Positions 8,073 to 15,871 of a stretch of 64,000 nucleotides of DNA are shown here, one piece after another; position 1 is the stretch's first letter; every line of letters begins with the position of its first letter. The notes below the pieces were generated by a model that was given only the letters and a program-made list of their open reading frames with translations, was not told the origin of the DNA and did no database searches. This DNA comes from Actinopolyspora saharensis (GTDB taxonomy: Bacteria; Actinomycetota; Actinomycetes; Mycobacteriales; Pseudonocardiaceae). The stretch lies in the NCBI RefSeq assembly GCF_900100925.1, contig NZ_FNKO01000002.1, forward strand, positions 1,426,001 to 1,490,000, given 5' to 3'. The translations under genes and the position numbers were made by a program.

Positions 8073-9872
8073 CTAACGGCCCACCGCGTAGCCCTGAGCT
8101 CCCCGGGCGTTGGCCGCACCGTGCAGCAGCCCGGTCTCGGGATCCCGCGCCACGGCGGACAACCTGCCCAGCGCCCACTCCCCGGCGTCGACCACCTCGT
8201 GCCCGCGCCGGCGCAGCTCGTCCAGCCGCTCGGCGCCGAACCGCGACTCGGCCATCACCCGGCGCGGCTGCCAACCGCGCGGGTAGAAGGAGGCGGGAAA
8301 GGCCGTGGTGTGCCAGGCGGGCGCGTCGATGGCCGCCTGGAGGTCGAGCCCGCCGTGCACGTGGGCCAGCCAGAAGCACAGCTGCCACTGGTCCTGCTGA
8401 TCGCCGCCCGGCGTTCCGAAGGCCAGCACCGGCTCGCCCCCGCGCGAGGCCAGCGAAGGGCTCAGCGTGCTGCGCGGCCGCTTGCCCGGGGCCAGCGAGT
8501 TGGGCAGCCCCTCCTCCAGCCAGAACATCTGCCCCCTGCTGCCGAGGCAGAAGCCCAGCTCCTCGATCGTCGGGCAGGACTGCAACCAGCCGCCCGAGGG
8601 AGTCGCCGAGATCATGTTGCCCCAGCGGTCCACCACGTCCACGTGCACGGTGTCCCCGCGGCTCTCCCCGCTGCGCGAGACCGTGGGCTCGCCCAGCCCG
8701 ACCCCGCTCGGATCGGGCGAGAGCCCGGAACCCCTGCCCCGGGCCACGTAGTCCGGCAGCCGGGGTTCGAAACCGCCCGGACGCCCCGGGCGCAGCCGCT
8801 CGGAGGCGGTCTCGCCGATCAGCGCGCGCCGGGCCGCCGCGTACTCGTCCGACAGCAGCTCCGGCAGCACCCCCTCGCGCGCGGAGTCGCCGTAGTGGGC
8901 CTCGCGGTCGGCGAAGGCCAACTTCGCCGCCTCCACGGCGTTGTGCACCGTGTCCGGCTCGGCCACACCGTCCCGGTACTCGACGGGCGTCCCCTCGAGC
9001 ATCCGCAGCTGCTGCAGCAGCACCGGGCCCTGGCACCAGGGGCCGAACTTCGACAGGCTCCAACCGCCCGGCAGCTCCACCGAAGCCGGATCCTCGTAGT
9101 GCGCGCTGAAGCGGGCCATGTCCTCTCCGGTGAGCACCCCCGCGTGCTCACCTCCCGTGCTGTCCCGCACGGGCGTGCGCACGAAGCGGTCCACCGCCTC
9201 GGCCACGAACCCCTGCGACCAGGCCCTGCGCGCCGCGTCGATGCGGGCCTCACGATCCCCTCCGGCGCGCTCGCCCTCGGCGACCAGCCGCTGCCACGTG
9301 TGGGCCAGCCTGGGGTTGCGCAGCACCGATCCGGTGCGCGGCGCTCGCCCCGAAGGCATCCACAGCCGGGCGGAGGACGGCCAGTGCGCGGTGAACAGCT
9401 CGCCGACGGTGGCTATGGTGCCGGCCAACCGCTCCACCACGGGAAAACCGTCCGCGGCGTAGCCGATGGCGAAGCGCAGCACCCTGCCGAGCTCCATGGT
9501 TCCGTGGTCCCGCAGCAACAGCAGCCAGCCGTCCCAGGCACCCGGGACCGTGGCGGGCAACAACCCGGTGCCGGGAACCAGGTCCAGGCCGAGCTCGCCC
9601 GCGAACCGCTCGATGGTGGCCCCCTCGGGGGCTGGGCCCTGTCCGGACAGGGCGCGGATCCCCCCGCCCGCAGGTGCGAACAGCGCGGGCAGCTCCCCCG
9701 CCGGGCCGTTCAGGTGGGGTTCGACCACCTGCAGGACGAACCCGGCCGCGGCGGCCGCGTCGAAGGCGTTGCCCCCTTCCTCCAGGACGGCCATGCCCGC
9801 CGAGGAGGCGAGCCAGTGGGTCGAGGCGATCATGCCGTGCGTGCCTGCCAGTTCCGGGCGAGTGGTGACCAT
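8073..9872 (-). CDS. ggt: Gamma-glutamyltransferase family protein
   Basis: A 599-residue Ntn-hydrolase of the gamma-glutamyltranspeptidase family. The proenzyme should cleave itself before Thr408 in GESRGDTVHVDVVDRWGNM, which aligns with the catalytic Thr of the E. coli enzyme. The N-terminal part has SSAGMAVLEEGGNAFDAA, a classic family opening, and the small subunit has FGTPGGDQQDQW and an AIDAPAWHT segment. Members hydrolyse or transfer gamma-glutamyl groups, or act as related amidases and acylases. No Sec signal peptide is seen, so it may be cytoplasmic and not a true glutathione-degrading enzyme. The start is the ATG at 9872. A copy of the dispersed hairpin repeat lies immediately upstream. 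Confidence 0.88.
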   Translation of the reverse strand: MVTTRPELAGTHGMIASTHWLASSAGMAVLEEGGNAFDAAAAAGFVLQVVEPHLNGPAGELPALFAPAGGGIRALSGQGPAPEGATIERFAGELGLDLVPGTGLLPATVPGAWDGWLLLLRDHGTMELGRVLRFAIGYAADGFPVVERLAGTIATVGELFTAHWPSSARLWMPSGRAPRTGSVLRNPRLAHTWQRLVAEGERAGGDREARIDAARRAWSQGFVAEAVDRFVRTPVRDSTGGEHAGVLTGEDMARFSAHYEDPASVELPGGWSLSKFGPWCQGPVLLQQLRMLEGTPVEYRDGVAEPDTVHNAVEAAKLAFADREAHYGDSAREGVLPELLSDEYAAARRALIGETASERLRPGRPGGFEPRLPDYVARGRGSGLSPDPSGVGLGEPTVSRSGESRGDTVHVDVVDRWGNMISATPSGGWLQSCPTIEELGFCLGSRGQMFWLEEGLPNSLAPGKRPRSTLSPSLASRGGEPVLAFGTPGGDQQDQWQLCFWLAHVHGGLDLQAAIDAPAWHTTAFPASFYPRGWQPRRVMAESRFGAERLDELRRRGHEVVDAGEWALGRLSAVARDPETGLLHGAANARGAQGYAVGR

Positions 9873-9913
9873 TCACGTCACTCTAAGGTCGAGTTGAGGC
9901 TCGGTTGTCGTAG

Positions 9914-10215
9914 GTGGTCGCTTGGCGGAACCTCTCGCGGGCTCTCGCTCCGGGAGGCCCGACATCGGGTAGCGGCCTACACAACGTCGGGCCTTCCTCG
10001 CGAGAGCACCACGAGAGAACCCGCGGCGGTGCCGACTGCTCAGGCTCAGAGCGCCCGCGTTGGTGTGGACTCCTTGAGCGGGAGTTACTGTTCGGGTTTT
10101 GCGTCGACTCGGCTGGCCCGCGGCGGTGCAGGCTGCGTAGGCTCACAGCGCTCTCGTTGGAGAGCACCCCTTGGCCGGGAGTGCCTGTCCGGGGGCTCTG
10201 CGCACTTCCGGGAGA
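9914..10215 (+). repeat. Dispersed structured repeat, copy A (head + two tails)
   Basis: This fills most of the 496-bp gap between two divergent genes. The head forms one long hairpin. The outer stem is CTCTCG 9932-9937 with CGAGAG 10012-10017, the middle stem GCTCTCGC 9941-9948 with GCGAGAGC 10000-10007, and the inner stem AGGCCCGAC 9955-9963 with GTCGGGCCT 9986-9994, around a 22-nt loop (9964-9985). Two tail units follow at about 10021-10118 and 10119-10200, each starting GCGGCGGTGC and containing a GGGAGT block. The tail junction is almost identical to copy D, 12 kb away, which suggests recent spread or gene conversion. No coding frame is conserved among copies. Confidence 0.85.
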
Positions 10216-10356
10216 AGGCTCCGTTCGACGCGAGCGCTTTGAGCCCACGCAGGACGAGAAGCTCCGGCGCGTGAGTCGGAGGCATTGCACGGCCGGGCCG
10301 CTCCACGACAGGACTCCTGAACAGCGCGGGAGAACGGCGACGTCCGCCCCCTCGAC

Positions 10357-10368
10357 TAGGCTTCGGCC
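10357..10368 (+). promoter_or_regulatory. Leaderless-type -10 element of the pentapeptide gene
   Basis: TAGGCT at 10357-10362 sits six bases before the ATG at 10369 and there is no Shine-Dalgarno sequence. Transcription would begin at or next to the start codon, a common actinobacterial arrangement. The same layout recurs in this window before 11237, 12033, 29018 and 43527. Confidence 0.45.
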
Positions 10369-11061
10369 ATGCCCACTCAGCGCAGCGACGACACCGGCAG
10401 CACGGGGAAGAGCGCGCGGCGCCCGGCGAGGTTGCCGGAACACCTCGAACCCGGCGGGGAACCGGTCACCGGAGACACCGAACTGGACGGAAGGCTGATC
10501 AACGAGTCCCCACCTGCCCCGGAGGACGAGCGGGTGGTGACCGATCTCGGGCTGACCGCGAGCCGGTGGAGCGGCGGCAGGCTCACCGGCCGACGGTTCC
10601 GGCGGCTGCGGTGCGTGGACGTCGTCTTCGTCAACTGCGATCTGTCCGGTGTGGTCCTCGAGGACAGCGGGCTGCGGAGAGTGGAGTTCCGCGAGTGCCG
10701 CATGAGCGGCGCGGTCCTGGCAGGCGCTCGGATGGAGGACGTGCTGCTCCTCCAGTGCAAACTCGACACCGCCAACCTGCGCATGATCGCGGGCAACCGG
10801 TTGGAGTTGCTGGACAGCGAGCTCGGGCGGGCCGACTTCCGCGAGGCGAAGCTGAACCGCACCGGCATCCACGACTGCGACCTGTCCGAGGCCGACTTCT
10901 CCGGAACCGACTCGCACGGCCTCCGGCTGCACGGTTCCCGAGTGCACGGGATCAAGGGGGCGGGCGACCTGCGCGGCGCGACCATCGGGCCGGACCAGCT
11001 GGTGGACGTGTCCACGGCGCTGTTCGCGGCCTCGGGCATAGCCGTCGAGGACCGGCGCTGA
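10369..11061 (+). CDS. Pentapeptide repeat protein
   Basis: A 230-residue protein. From about residue 62 to 205 it is made of A(D/N)LXX-like units (VDVVFVNCDLSGVVLEDSGL, CRMSGAVLAGARMEDVLLLQ, LGRADFREAKLNRTGIHDCD, LSEADFSGTDSHGLRLHGSR), which fold as a right-handed quadrilateral beta-helix. The N-terminal 60 residues are polar and probably disordered, and no membrane segment is seen. Some actinobacterial pentapeptide proteins (MfpA, Qnr type) mimic DNA and bind gyrase. This one sits in the same window as gyrA but 50 kb away, and its repeat tract is short, so that role is only a possibility. Function is otherwise unknown. Confidence 0.85.
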   Translation: MPTQRSDDTGSTGKSARRPARLPEHLEPGGEPVTGDTELDGRLINESPPAPEDERVVTDLGLTASRWSGGRLTGRRFRRLRCVDVVFVNCDLSGVVLEDSGLRRVEFRECRMSGAVLAGARMEDVLLLQCKLDTANLRMIAGNRLELLDSELGRADFREAKLNRTGIHDCDLSEADFSGTDSHGLRLHGSRVHGIKGAGDLRGATIGPDQLVDVSTALFAASGIAVEDRR

Positions 11062-11214
11062 TCACCGGTCCCGGAGCGGCCCTCCCGAAACTCGCTCCGA
11101 TCGCCGCCCACCGCTGCCCGAGGGCGACAGGTCACGCGTGAGTGACAGGCGCGCGAGCTCCGCGACACGACGTCGCCTGACAGCAGAGCTCCTCCCGGTA
11201 CCCGTTCGGATTTG

Positions 11215-11245
11215 ACTTGACAGGTATAGTTAAACCATGACAAGT
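11215..11245. promoter_or_regulatory. Promoter and putative operator of the toxin-antitoxin pair
   Basis: ACTTG at 11215-11219 is inverted as CAAGT at 11241-11245, with GGT/ACC as inner partial arms. The imperfect palindrome covers the -10 box TATAGT (11225-11230) and the antitoxin start codon at 11237. With six bases between -10 and ATG and no ribosome site, the transcript is probably leaderless. An antitoxin-bound operator at this place would block transcription and is typical for autoregulated toxin-antitoxin operons. Confidence 0.45.
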
Positions 11246-11509
11246 GCGAGCGTGAAGATGACACCGCAGGGACGCGTGTCCATCTTCGCCCAGTTCCGGA
11301 ACGAGCTCGGCTGGAGTCCGGAGACGGATCTCGTCGAGTACCGCGAGGGCTCCCGGGTCGTCATTGAACCTCGCGCCGAGATGGTGGAACGGATCCAGAA
11401 CATGGCGCTCGGCGCGCGCATCGGGTCGGGGTCAGTGGTCGACGAGCTGATCGCTTCCCGTCGGGCAGAGAACGAGACCGAACGCAACGAGACCGAGGGC
11501 GGGTACTGA
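11237..11509 (+). CDS. AbrB/MazE-fold antitoxin (VapB-like)
   Basis: A 90-residue protein whose first 50 residues (VKMTPQGRVSIFAQFRNELG and EYREGSRVVIEP) match the SpoVT/AbrB swapped-hairpin DNA-binding fold found in many VapB and MazE antitoxins. The acidic C-terminus (ENETERNETEGGY) would wrap the toxin. The stop codon overlaps the toxin start by one base (TGATG), so the two are translationally coupled. The gene has a lower-GC promoter than its neighbours, a hint of transfer. Other AbrB-type regulators share the fold, but the adjacent PIN-domain gene makes antitoxin the best call. Confidence 0.88.
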   Translation: MTSASVKMTPQGRVSIFAQFRNELGWSPETDLVEYREGSRVVIEPRAEMVERIQNMALGARIGSGSVVDELIASRRAENETERNETEGGY

Positions 11510-11910
11510 TGCCCGTGCTCGACGCCTCGGCGCTGCTGGCGCTGACTTATCGTGAGGACGGGCACGACCACGTCGCCGCGCAACTCGGCGACGACGCCGT
11601 CGTCTCGGCGGTCAACTGGTCCGAGATGCTGCAGAAGATCTCCGCCCACGGGGGAGATGCCGACCGGATCGGCGACATGCTGCGGGCCATGGGGCTGCGG
11701 ATCGAACCACTCGACGCCGAGGACGCGCGCAGGGCCGCACGACTGTACCCTCATACGCGGGAGGCCGTACTGAGCCTGGGCGACCGGGCTTGCCTGGCTC
11801 TGGCCGCACGGCTCGGCCGCGTGGCGATCACCGCCGACCGGGCGTGGAAGAACGTCGACGGCCTCGCCCTCGACGACGACGTGGTCCGGATCGACCTCAT
11901 CCGCGGTTGA
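11509..11910 (+). CDS. vapC: PIN-domain ribonuclease toxin (VapC-like)
   Basis: A 133-residue PIN-domain protein, the usual VapC length. The predicted metal-binding acidic residues are Asp4 in MPVLDASALLAL (first motif), Glu41 in NWSEMLQ, Asp92 in LSLGDRACLALA and Asp110 in VAITADRAW, in the canonical order. Such toxins cleave tRNA or rRNA when the antitoxin is lost. It starts at an ATG overlapping the antitoxin stop. All catalytic residues are present, so it should be active. Targets cannot be told from sequence. Confidence 0.9.
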   Translation: MPVLDASALLALTYREDGHDHVAAQLGDDAVVSAVNWSEMLQKISAHGGDADRIGDMLRAMGLRIEPLDAEDARRAARLYPHTREAVLSLGDRACLALAARLGRVAITADRAWKNVDGLALDDDVVRIDLIRG

Positions 11911-12032
11911 GTGCTGATCACCGGCCCTGGAGCGGCCCCACGGCCGCGTCCACTGCCCCACTTCCACACTTTCCGTGGGTAACGCCGCCGAATCCGTGAC
12001 GGGCGCGGCCCTGCCGACTACGCTCGGTCGAC

Positions 12033-12995
12033 GTGGAACAGCGACGTCTGGGGAAGTCCGGTCTCGTGGTCAGCGCGGTCGGGCTCGGCTGCAACAACCT
12101 GGGCAGACCGGGAACGGCGACCGAATCGCCCCGAGGGGCGCAGGCCGTGGTGGACCGCGCGCTGGAATCGGGGATCACGTTCTTCGACGTGGCCGATGTG
12201 TACGGCGCCCCGCGCGGCCGCAGCGAGGAACTGCTCGGCCAGGCGCTCAACGGGCGTCGCGAGCACGCCGTGATCGCGACGAAGTTCGGCATGGACATGC
12301 AGGGGGCCAACGGCCCCGACTTCTCCGCGCGCGGATCGCGCCGCTACGTGCGGAAGGCGGTGGAGTCCTCGCTGCGCAGGCTCGGCACCGAGTGGATCGA
12401 CCTGTACCAGCTGCACCGCCCCGACCCGTTCACCCCGCTCGAGGAAACGCTGTCCGTACTGGACGACCTGGTCCGGGAGGGCAAGATCCGCTACGTCGGG
12501 CACTGCAACCTGGCCGGGTGGCAGACGGTCGACGCGGCCTGGACCGCCTCCAGCGCGGGACTCGTCGGGCCGATCTCGGCGCAGACCCACTACTCGCTGC
12601 TGGAGCGCGAGGCCGAACGCGAGGTCGTACCGGCCTGCGCGAAGTTCGGGATCGGGCTGATCCCGTACTTCCCGCTGGCGAACGGGCTGCTGACCGGCAA
12701 GTACCGCCAAGGACAGGAACCACCGGAGGGCAGCAGGCTCTCCGGCAGGCAACGGCTGCTGGCCGACGCGCCGTGGGAGCGGATAGAACGTCTCCGCGCC
12801 TTCGCCGAGCAGCGCGGCATCTCCATGATCGCGACGGCCCTCGGCTGGCTGGCCTCCCAGCCCACCGTGGGCTCGGTTATCAGCGGAGCCACCTCGCCGG
12901 AGCAGGTCGAGTCCAACGCCGTGGCCGGGCAGTGGTCCCCCACCAGGGAGGACCTCGACGAGCTCGACTCGATCAGCCCGCCCGCGCTGACCTGA
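12033..12995 (+). CDS. Aldo/keto reductase
   Basis: A 320-residue NADPH-dependent aldo/keto reductase with a TIM barrel. Visible motifs are TFFDVADVYGAPRGRSEELLG (catalytic Asp and Tyr), VIATKFGM (catalytic Lys), YLSPEQ-like LYQLHRPDPFTPLEETL with the His of the tetrad, and C-terminal SQPTVGSVISGATSPEQVESN for the cofactor. Substrates are probably aldehydes or ketones and cannot be predicted. The GTG start at 12033 lacks a ribosome site; TACGCT at 12019-12024 suggests a nearly leaderless transcript. It stands alone between the toxin-antitoxin pair and the SDR gene and is followed by a strong hairpin. Confidence 0.9.
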   Translation: MEQRRLGKSGLVVSAVGLGCNNLGRPGTATESPRGAQAVVDRALESGITFFDVADVYGAPRGRSEELLGQALNGRREHAVIATKFGMDMQGANGPDFSARGSRRYVRKAVESSLRRLGTEWIDLYQLHRPDPFTPLEETLSVLDDLVREGKIRYVGHCNLAGWQTVDAAWTASSAGLVGPISAQTHYSLLEREAEREVVPACAKFGIGLIPYFPLANGLLTGKYRQGQEPPEGSRLSGRQRLLADAPWERIERLRAFAEQRGISMIATALGWLASQPTVGSVISGATSPEQVESNAVAGQWSPTREDLDELDSISPPALT

Positions 12996-13005
12996 CCGCG
13001 CTGAC

Positions 13006-13029
13006 CCCGGCCGGACTGATCCGGCCGGG
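13006..13029 (+). terminator. Hairpin terminator after the aldo/keto reductase
   Basis: CCCGGCCGGA (13006-13015) pairs perfectly with TCCGGCCGGG (13020-13029) around CTGA, ten bases after the stop codon. A partly decayed direct copy of the same unit follows at 13031-13055. There is no U-tract. Confidence 0.6.
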
Positions 13030-13211
13030 CTGACCCCGGCCGGAGTGATCCGACCAGGCCGCGCGCCGCCCGGAAACCACCTCGGAGCCGGGCTCGCACG
13101 GAAGCGAGGCCCACCCGCACACCCCGCGAATCCGCTCGCGCGGAACCCTCCCGAACCGACCGAACGGACAGTAGGCTTCGCGTTGGTTCACAACGAGGAC
13201 GAGGAGAACAC

Positions 13212-13970
13212 ATGCTGCTCGCGGAGACAGCCGCGATCGTGACCGGCGGAGCCTCCGGACTGGGAGCCGCCACCGCACGCACCCTGGCCGCGCGGGGCGC
13301 GCGCGTGTTCGCCGTGGACCTGCCGGACGCGGTGGCGGCCGCGACCGAGGTCGAGGGAGTCACCCACACCTCGGCCGACGTCACCGACGCCGAGCAGGTG
13401 CAAGCGGCCGTGGACCGGGCCAGCTCCGCGGACGTGCCGCTGCGCGCGGTCGTGAACTGCGCCGGCATCGGCCCCTCTGCGCGGATAGCCGGCCGCAAGG
13501 GACCGCACGACCTGGACGCGTTCCGCAAGGTCGTCGAGGTCAACCTGGTCGGAACGTTCAACGTGCTGCGCCTGGCCGCCGCAGCCATCGGCAACACCCA
13601 ACCCGACGAGCAGGGCCAGCGCGGGGTCGTCGTCAACACCGCCTCGATCGCCGCCTACGACGGCCAGATCGGGCAGGCCGCCTACGCCGCCTCCAAGGGC
13701 GGCGTCGCCAGCCTCACCCTCCCGGCCGCGCGGGACCTGGCCTCCTCCGGCATCCGGGTGATGACGATCGCCCCCGGCATCGTGGACACCCCGATGCTGG
13801 CCACGGTCGACGAGAAGATCCGGGAGGGCCTGGCCGCGGGCGTTCCGTTCCCCAAGCGGCTCGGCACCCCGGACGACTACGCGCGGCTCGCCCTGAACAT
13901 CATCGAGCACGACTACCTGAACGGGGAGGTCGTCCGGTTGGACGGGGCGCTGCGGATGGCCCCCAAGTGA
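13212..13970 (+). CDS. Short-chain dehydrogenase/reductase, 3-hydroxyacyl-CoA dehydrogenase type
   Basis: A 252-residue classical SDR. Motifs: TGGASGLGAATARTLAARG (NAD-binding TGxxxGxG), NCAGIGPS, NTASIAAYDGQIGQAAYAAS with catalytic Ser and Tyr, and SKGG with Lys. The overall pattern (VDLPDAVAA, GQAAYAASKGGVASLTLPAA, IAPGIVDTPML, FPKRLGTPDDYA, NGEVVRLDGALRMAPK) matches the HSD17B10-like 3-hydroxyacyl-CoA dehydrogenase branch. It probably oxidises short-chain or branched 3-hydroxyacyl-CoA in fatty-acid or isoleucine breakdown. ATG with GAGGAG six bases upstream. No beta-oxidation partners lie beside it. Confidence 0.9.
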   Translation: MLLAETAAIVTGGASGLGAATARTLAARGARVFAVDLPDAVAAATEVEGVTHTSADVTDAEQVQAAVDRASSADVPLRAVVNCAGIGPSARIAGRKGPHDLDAFRKVVEVNLVGTFNVLRLAAAAIGNTQPDEQGQRGVVVNTASIAAYDGQIGQAAYAASKGGVASLTLPAARDLASSGIRVMTIAPGIVDTPMLATVDEKIREGLAAGVPFPKRLGTPDDYARLALNIIEHDYLNGEVVRLDGALRMAPK

Positions 13971-13989
13971 CTTCCTGGGGTCGGCGGGT

Positions 13990-14389
13990 CCTCTTGCTTG
14001 GTGGGTTGCTTGGCGGAACCTCTCGCGGGCTCTCGCTCCGGGTGCCCCGACATCGGGTAGCGACACGGAGAGTCGGCAGCTCCCGCTGCTTGACGGAGCA
14101 CTTGGCGGAACCTCAGTCGGCGCCCGGCTGCGGGTGCCCCGACATCGGGTAGCGACCTACACAACGTCGGGGCCGTCCTCGCCGGGCACTCGACTGAGAA
14201 CCCGCGGCGGTGCGAGTTGCTCGGGCTCGTAAGCGCTCGCGTTGGTGTGACGCCCTGGTTGGGAGTTCCTGTTCGGGTTTCGTGACGGCTCGGGGTGCTT
14301 GCGGCGGTGCCGACTGCGTAGGCTCACAGCGCTTGGGCTGGCGTGATGCCCTGGTCGGGAGTTCCCGTCCGGGAACCCGGCGGCTCGGG
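13990..14389 (+). repeat. Dispersed structured repeat, copy B (half head + full head + two tails)
   Basis: The 510-bp gap between the SDR and alcohol dehydrogenase genes is nearly all repeat. A 5' half head (about 14011-14064, CTCTCG type) breaks off inside the loop. A complete head follows: CTCAGTCG 14112-14119 with CGACTGAG 14191-14198, GCCCGGC 14122-14128 with GCCGGGC 14181-14187, GCCCCGAC 14136-14143 with GTCGGGGC 14166-14173, and the 22-nt loop 14144-14165. Tails are at about 14201-14300 and 14301-14389. The stem bases differ from copy A on both sides, so pairing is kept by compensatory change. Confidence 0.85.
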
Positions 14390-14480
14390 GGCTCGGGGGT
14401 GCCCGGCGGGAACGAACGCTGCGCCCCGCCCGTTCCTGTTGCAGGATGCCCTCCGACCCCGAGAACGTGCGAGGTGCGCG

Positions 14481-15527
14481 ATGACGTCGACGATGAAGGC
14501 CGTGCAGTACCGCCGGGTGGGCAGCAGCCCGGAAGTGGTCGACGTGGACATCCCGGAACCCGGCCCGGGAGAAATCCTGCTCAAAGTGGACGCGGCCGGG
14601 ATGTGCCACTCGGACCTGGCCGTGATGGGCTGGCCCGCGGAGCAGTTCCCGTACCGGTTGCCGTTGACGCTGGGCCACGAGGGCGTCGGCACCATCAGCG
14701 CGTTCGGCCCCGGTCGACACCGGTACTCCGAGGGCGACCGGGTCGCGGTGTACGGGCCGTGGGGCTGCGGGCTGTGCCGCATGTGCTCCTACGGCAAGGA
14801 GAACTACTGCCGCTACGCGGGCCGGATGGGCATCAACCCTCCCGGGCTGGGTGCCCCCGGCGCCATGGCCGAGTACCTGCTCGTGGACGACGAGCGCCAC
14901 CTGGTCCCGCTGGGCGATCTCGACCCGGTGGAAGCGGCCCCGCTGACCGATGCGGGCCTGACCCCCTACCACGCGATCAAGAAATCGCTCCCGAAGCTGG
15001 TCCCCGGCAGCACCGCCGCGGTGATCGGGGCGGGCGGCCTCGGTCACGTGGGCATCCAGCTGCTGCGCGCGCTCACCTCCGCTCAGGTCGTGGCCATGGA
15101 CATCAACGACCAGAAGATGGAGCTGGCCGAGCGGGTCGGCGCGCACCGCACGATCCGCTCCGACGACTCAGCACCGGAAGCGGTCTCCGAGCTCACCGAC
15201 GGGAAGGGCGCGGAGGCGGTGTTCGACTTCGTCGGCAACGCGGCCACCACCCGCATCGCCTCCCGCTGCGTCACCACCGAAGGGGAGATCGCGATAGTGG
15301 GAGTCGGCGAGGGCACGATCCCGGTCGGTTTCGGCACGCTGCCCTTCGAGGCCGCGGTCTCGGCGCCCTACTGGGGAACCAGGGGCGAGCTGATGGAACT
15401 GCTCGAACTGGCCGGGCACGGTTCGGTCCGGGTGCACGTGGACTCGTTCCCGCTGGAGGAGACCCCGCAGGTCTACGAACGGTTCCACCACGGAGAGATC
15501 GCCGGTCGGGCCGTGATCGTGCCGTGA
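14481..15527 (+). CDS. Zinc-dependent alcohol dehydrogenase
   Basis: A 348-residue medium-chain dehydrogenase. It has the catalytic zinc site (AAGMCHSDL and GHEGVG), the structural zinc cysteines in CGLCRMCSYGKENYC, and the Rossmann motif VIGAGGLGHVGIQLL. This is an NAD(P)-dependent primary alcohol/aldehyde dehydrogenase of the AdhP/AdhT type; the substrate is undetermined. I chose ATG 14481 because GAGG lies just upstream and the family begins with MKAVQY four residues later. Repeat copies flank the gene on both sides, B upstream and C downstream, so the gene sits in a repeat-bounded 1.5-kb block. Confidence 0.92.
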   Translation: MTSTMKAVQYRRVGSSPEVVDVDIPEPGPGEILLKVDAAGMCHSDLAVMGWPAEQFPYRLPLTLGHEGVGTISAFGPGRHRYSEGDRVAVYGPWGCGLCRMCSYGKENYCRYAGRMGINPPGLGAPGAMAEYLLVDDERHLVPLGDLDPVEAAPLTDAGLTPYHAIKKSLPKLVPGSTAAVIGAGGLGHVGIQLLRALTSAQVVAMDINDQKMELAERVGAHRTIRSDDSAPEAVSELTDGKGAEAVFDFVGNAATTRIASRCVTTEGEIAIVGVGEGTIPVGFGTLPFEAAVSAPYWGTRGELMELLELAGHGSVRVHVDSFPLEETPQVYERFHHGEIAGRAVIVP

Positions 15528-15649
15528 AGCTCGGAGTTCCGGACTCCCCTCGGCGACGGCAAACCCCCGGTTGTAGTGCCCGCGCGGGTAGGAGGAGCGC
15601 TCACTCGGTCGGGTCGCTTTCCCCCACCCGGGCGAACCGAACCGCCGAA

Positions 15650-15845
15650 ACCCCGGACAGGAACCTCCAGCAGAAGGGCACCGTCCGACGCGGGCGCTCT
15701 GAGCCTACGCAGTCGGCACCGCCGGGGTTCTCAGTCTCGGGTCTCGCGAGGACAGCCTCGACGTTGTGTAGGTGCCTACCCGATGTCGAGGATCCCGCAG
15801 CGAGATCCCGACTGAGGTTCCCCGCAGAACCACCCAAGCAGACCA
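15650..15845 (-). repeat. Dispersed structured repeat, copy C (head + one tail), inverted
   Basis: The copy lies between convergent genes, in the opposite orientation to A, B and D. Stems: CTCAGTC 15730-15736 with GACTGAG 15810-15816, GTCTCGC 15741-15747 with GCGAGAT 15800-15806 (one G-U pair), CCTCGAC 15756-15762 with GTCGAGG 15785-15791, and the 22-nt loop 15763-15784. One tail unit is recognisable at about 15665-15720. The 15528-15649 stretch between the stop codon and the tail shows nothing I recognise. Confidence 0.83.
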
Positions 15846-15871
15846 AGCCGCGTACTCTCAGTCAGGTACAG

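Noticed and set aside
9914..10215. Repeat copies as an insertion sequence or MITE
   Set aside because: No transposase, no clear terminal inverted repeats and no target duplications could be seen, so only a neutral repeat label is used.
10369..11061. Gyrase-protecting MfpA/Qnr identity for the pentapeptide protein
   Set aside because: The repeat tract is short and has a long disordered start; nothing specific to MfpA is visible.
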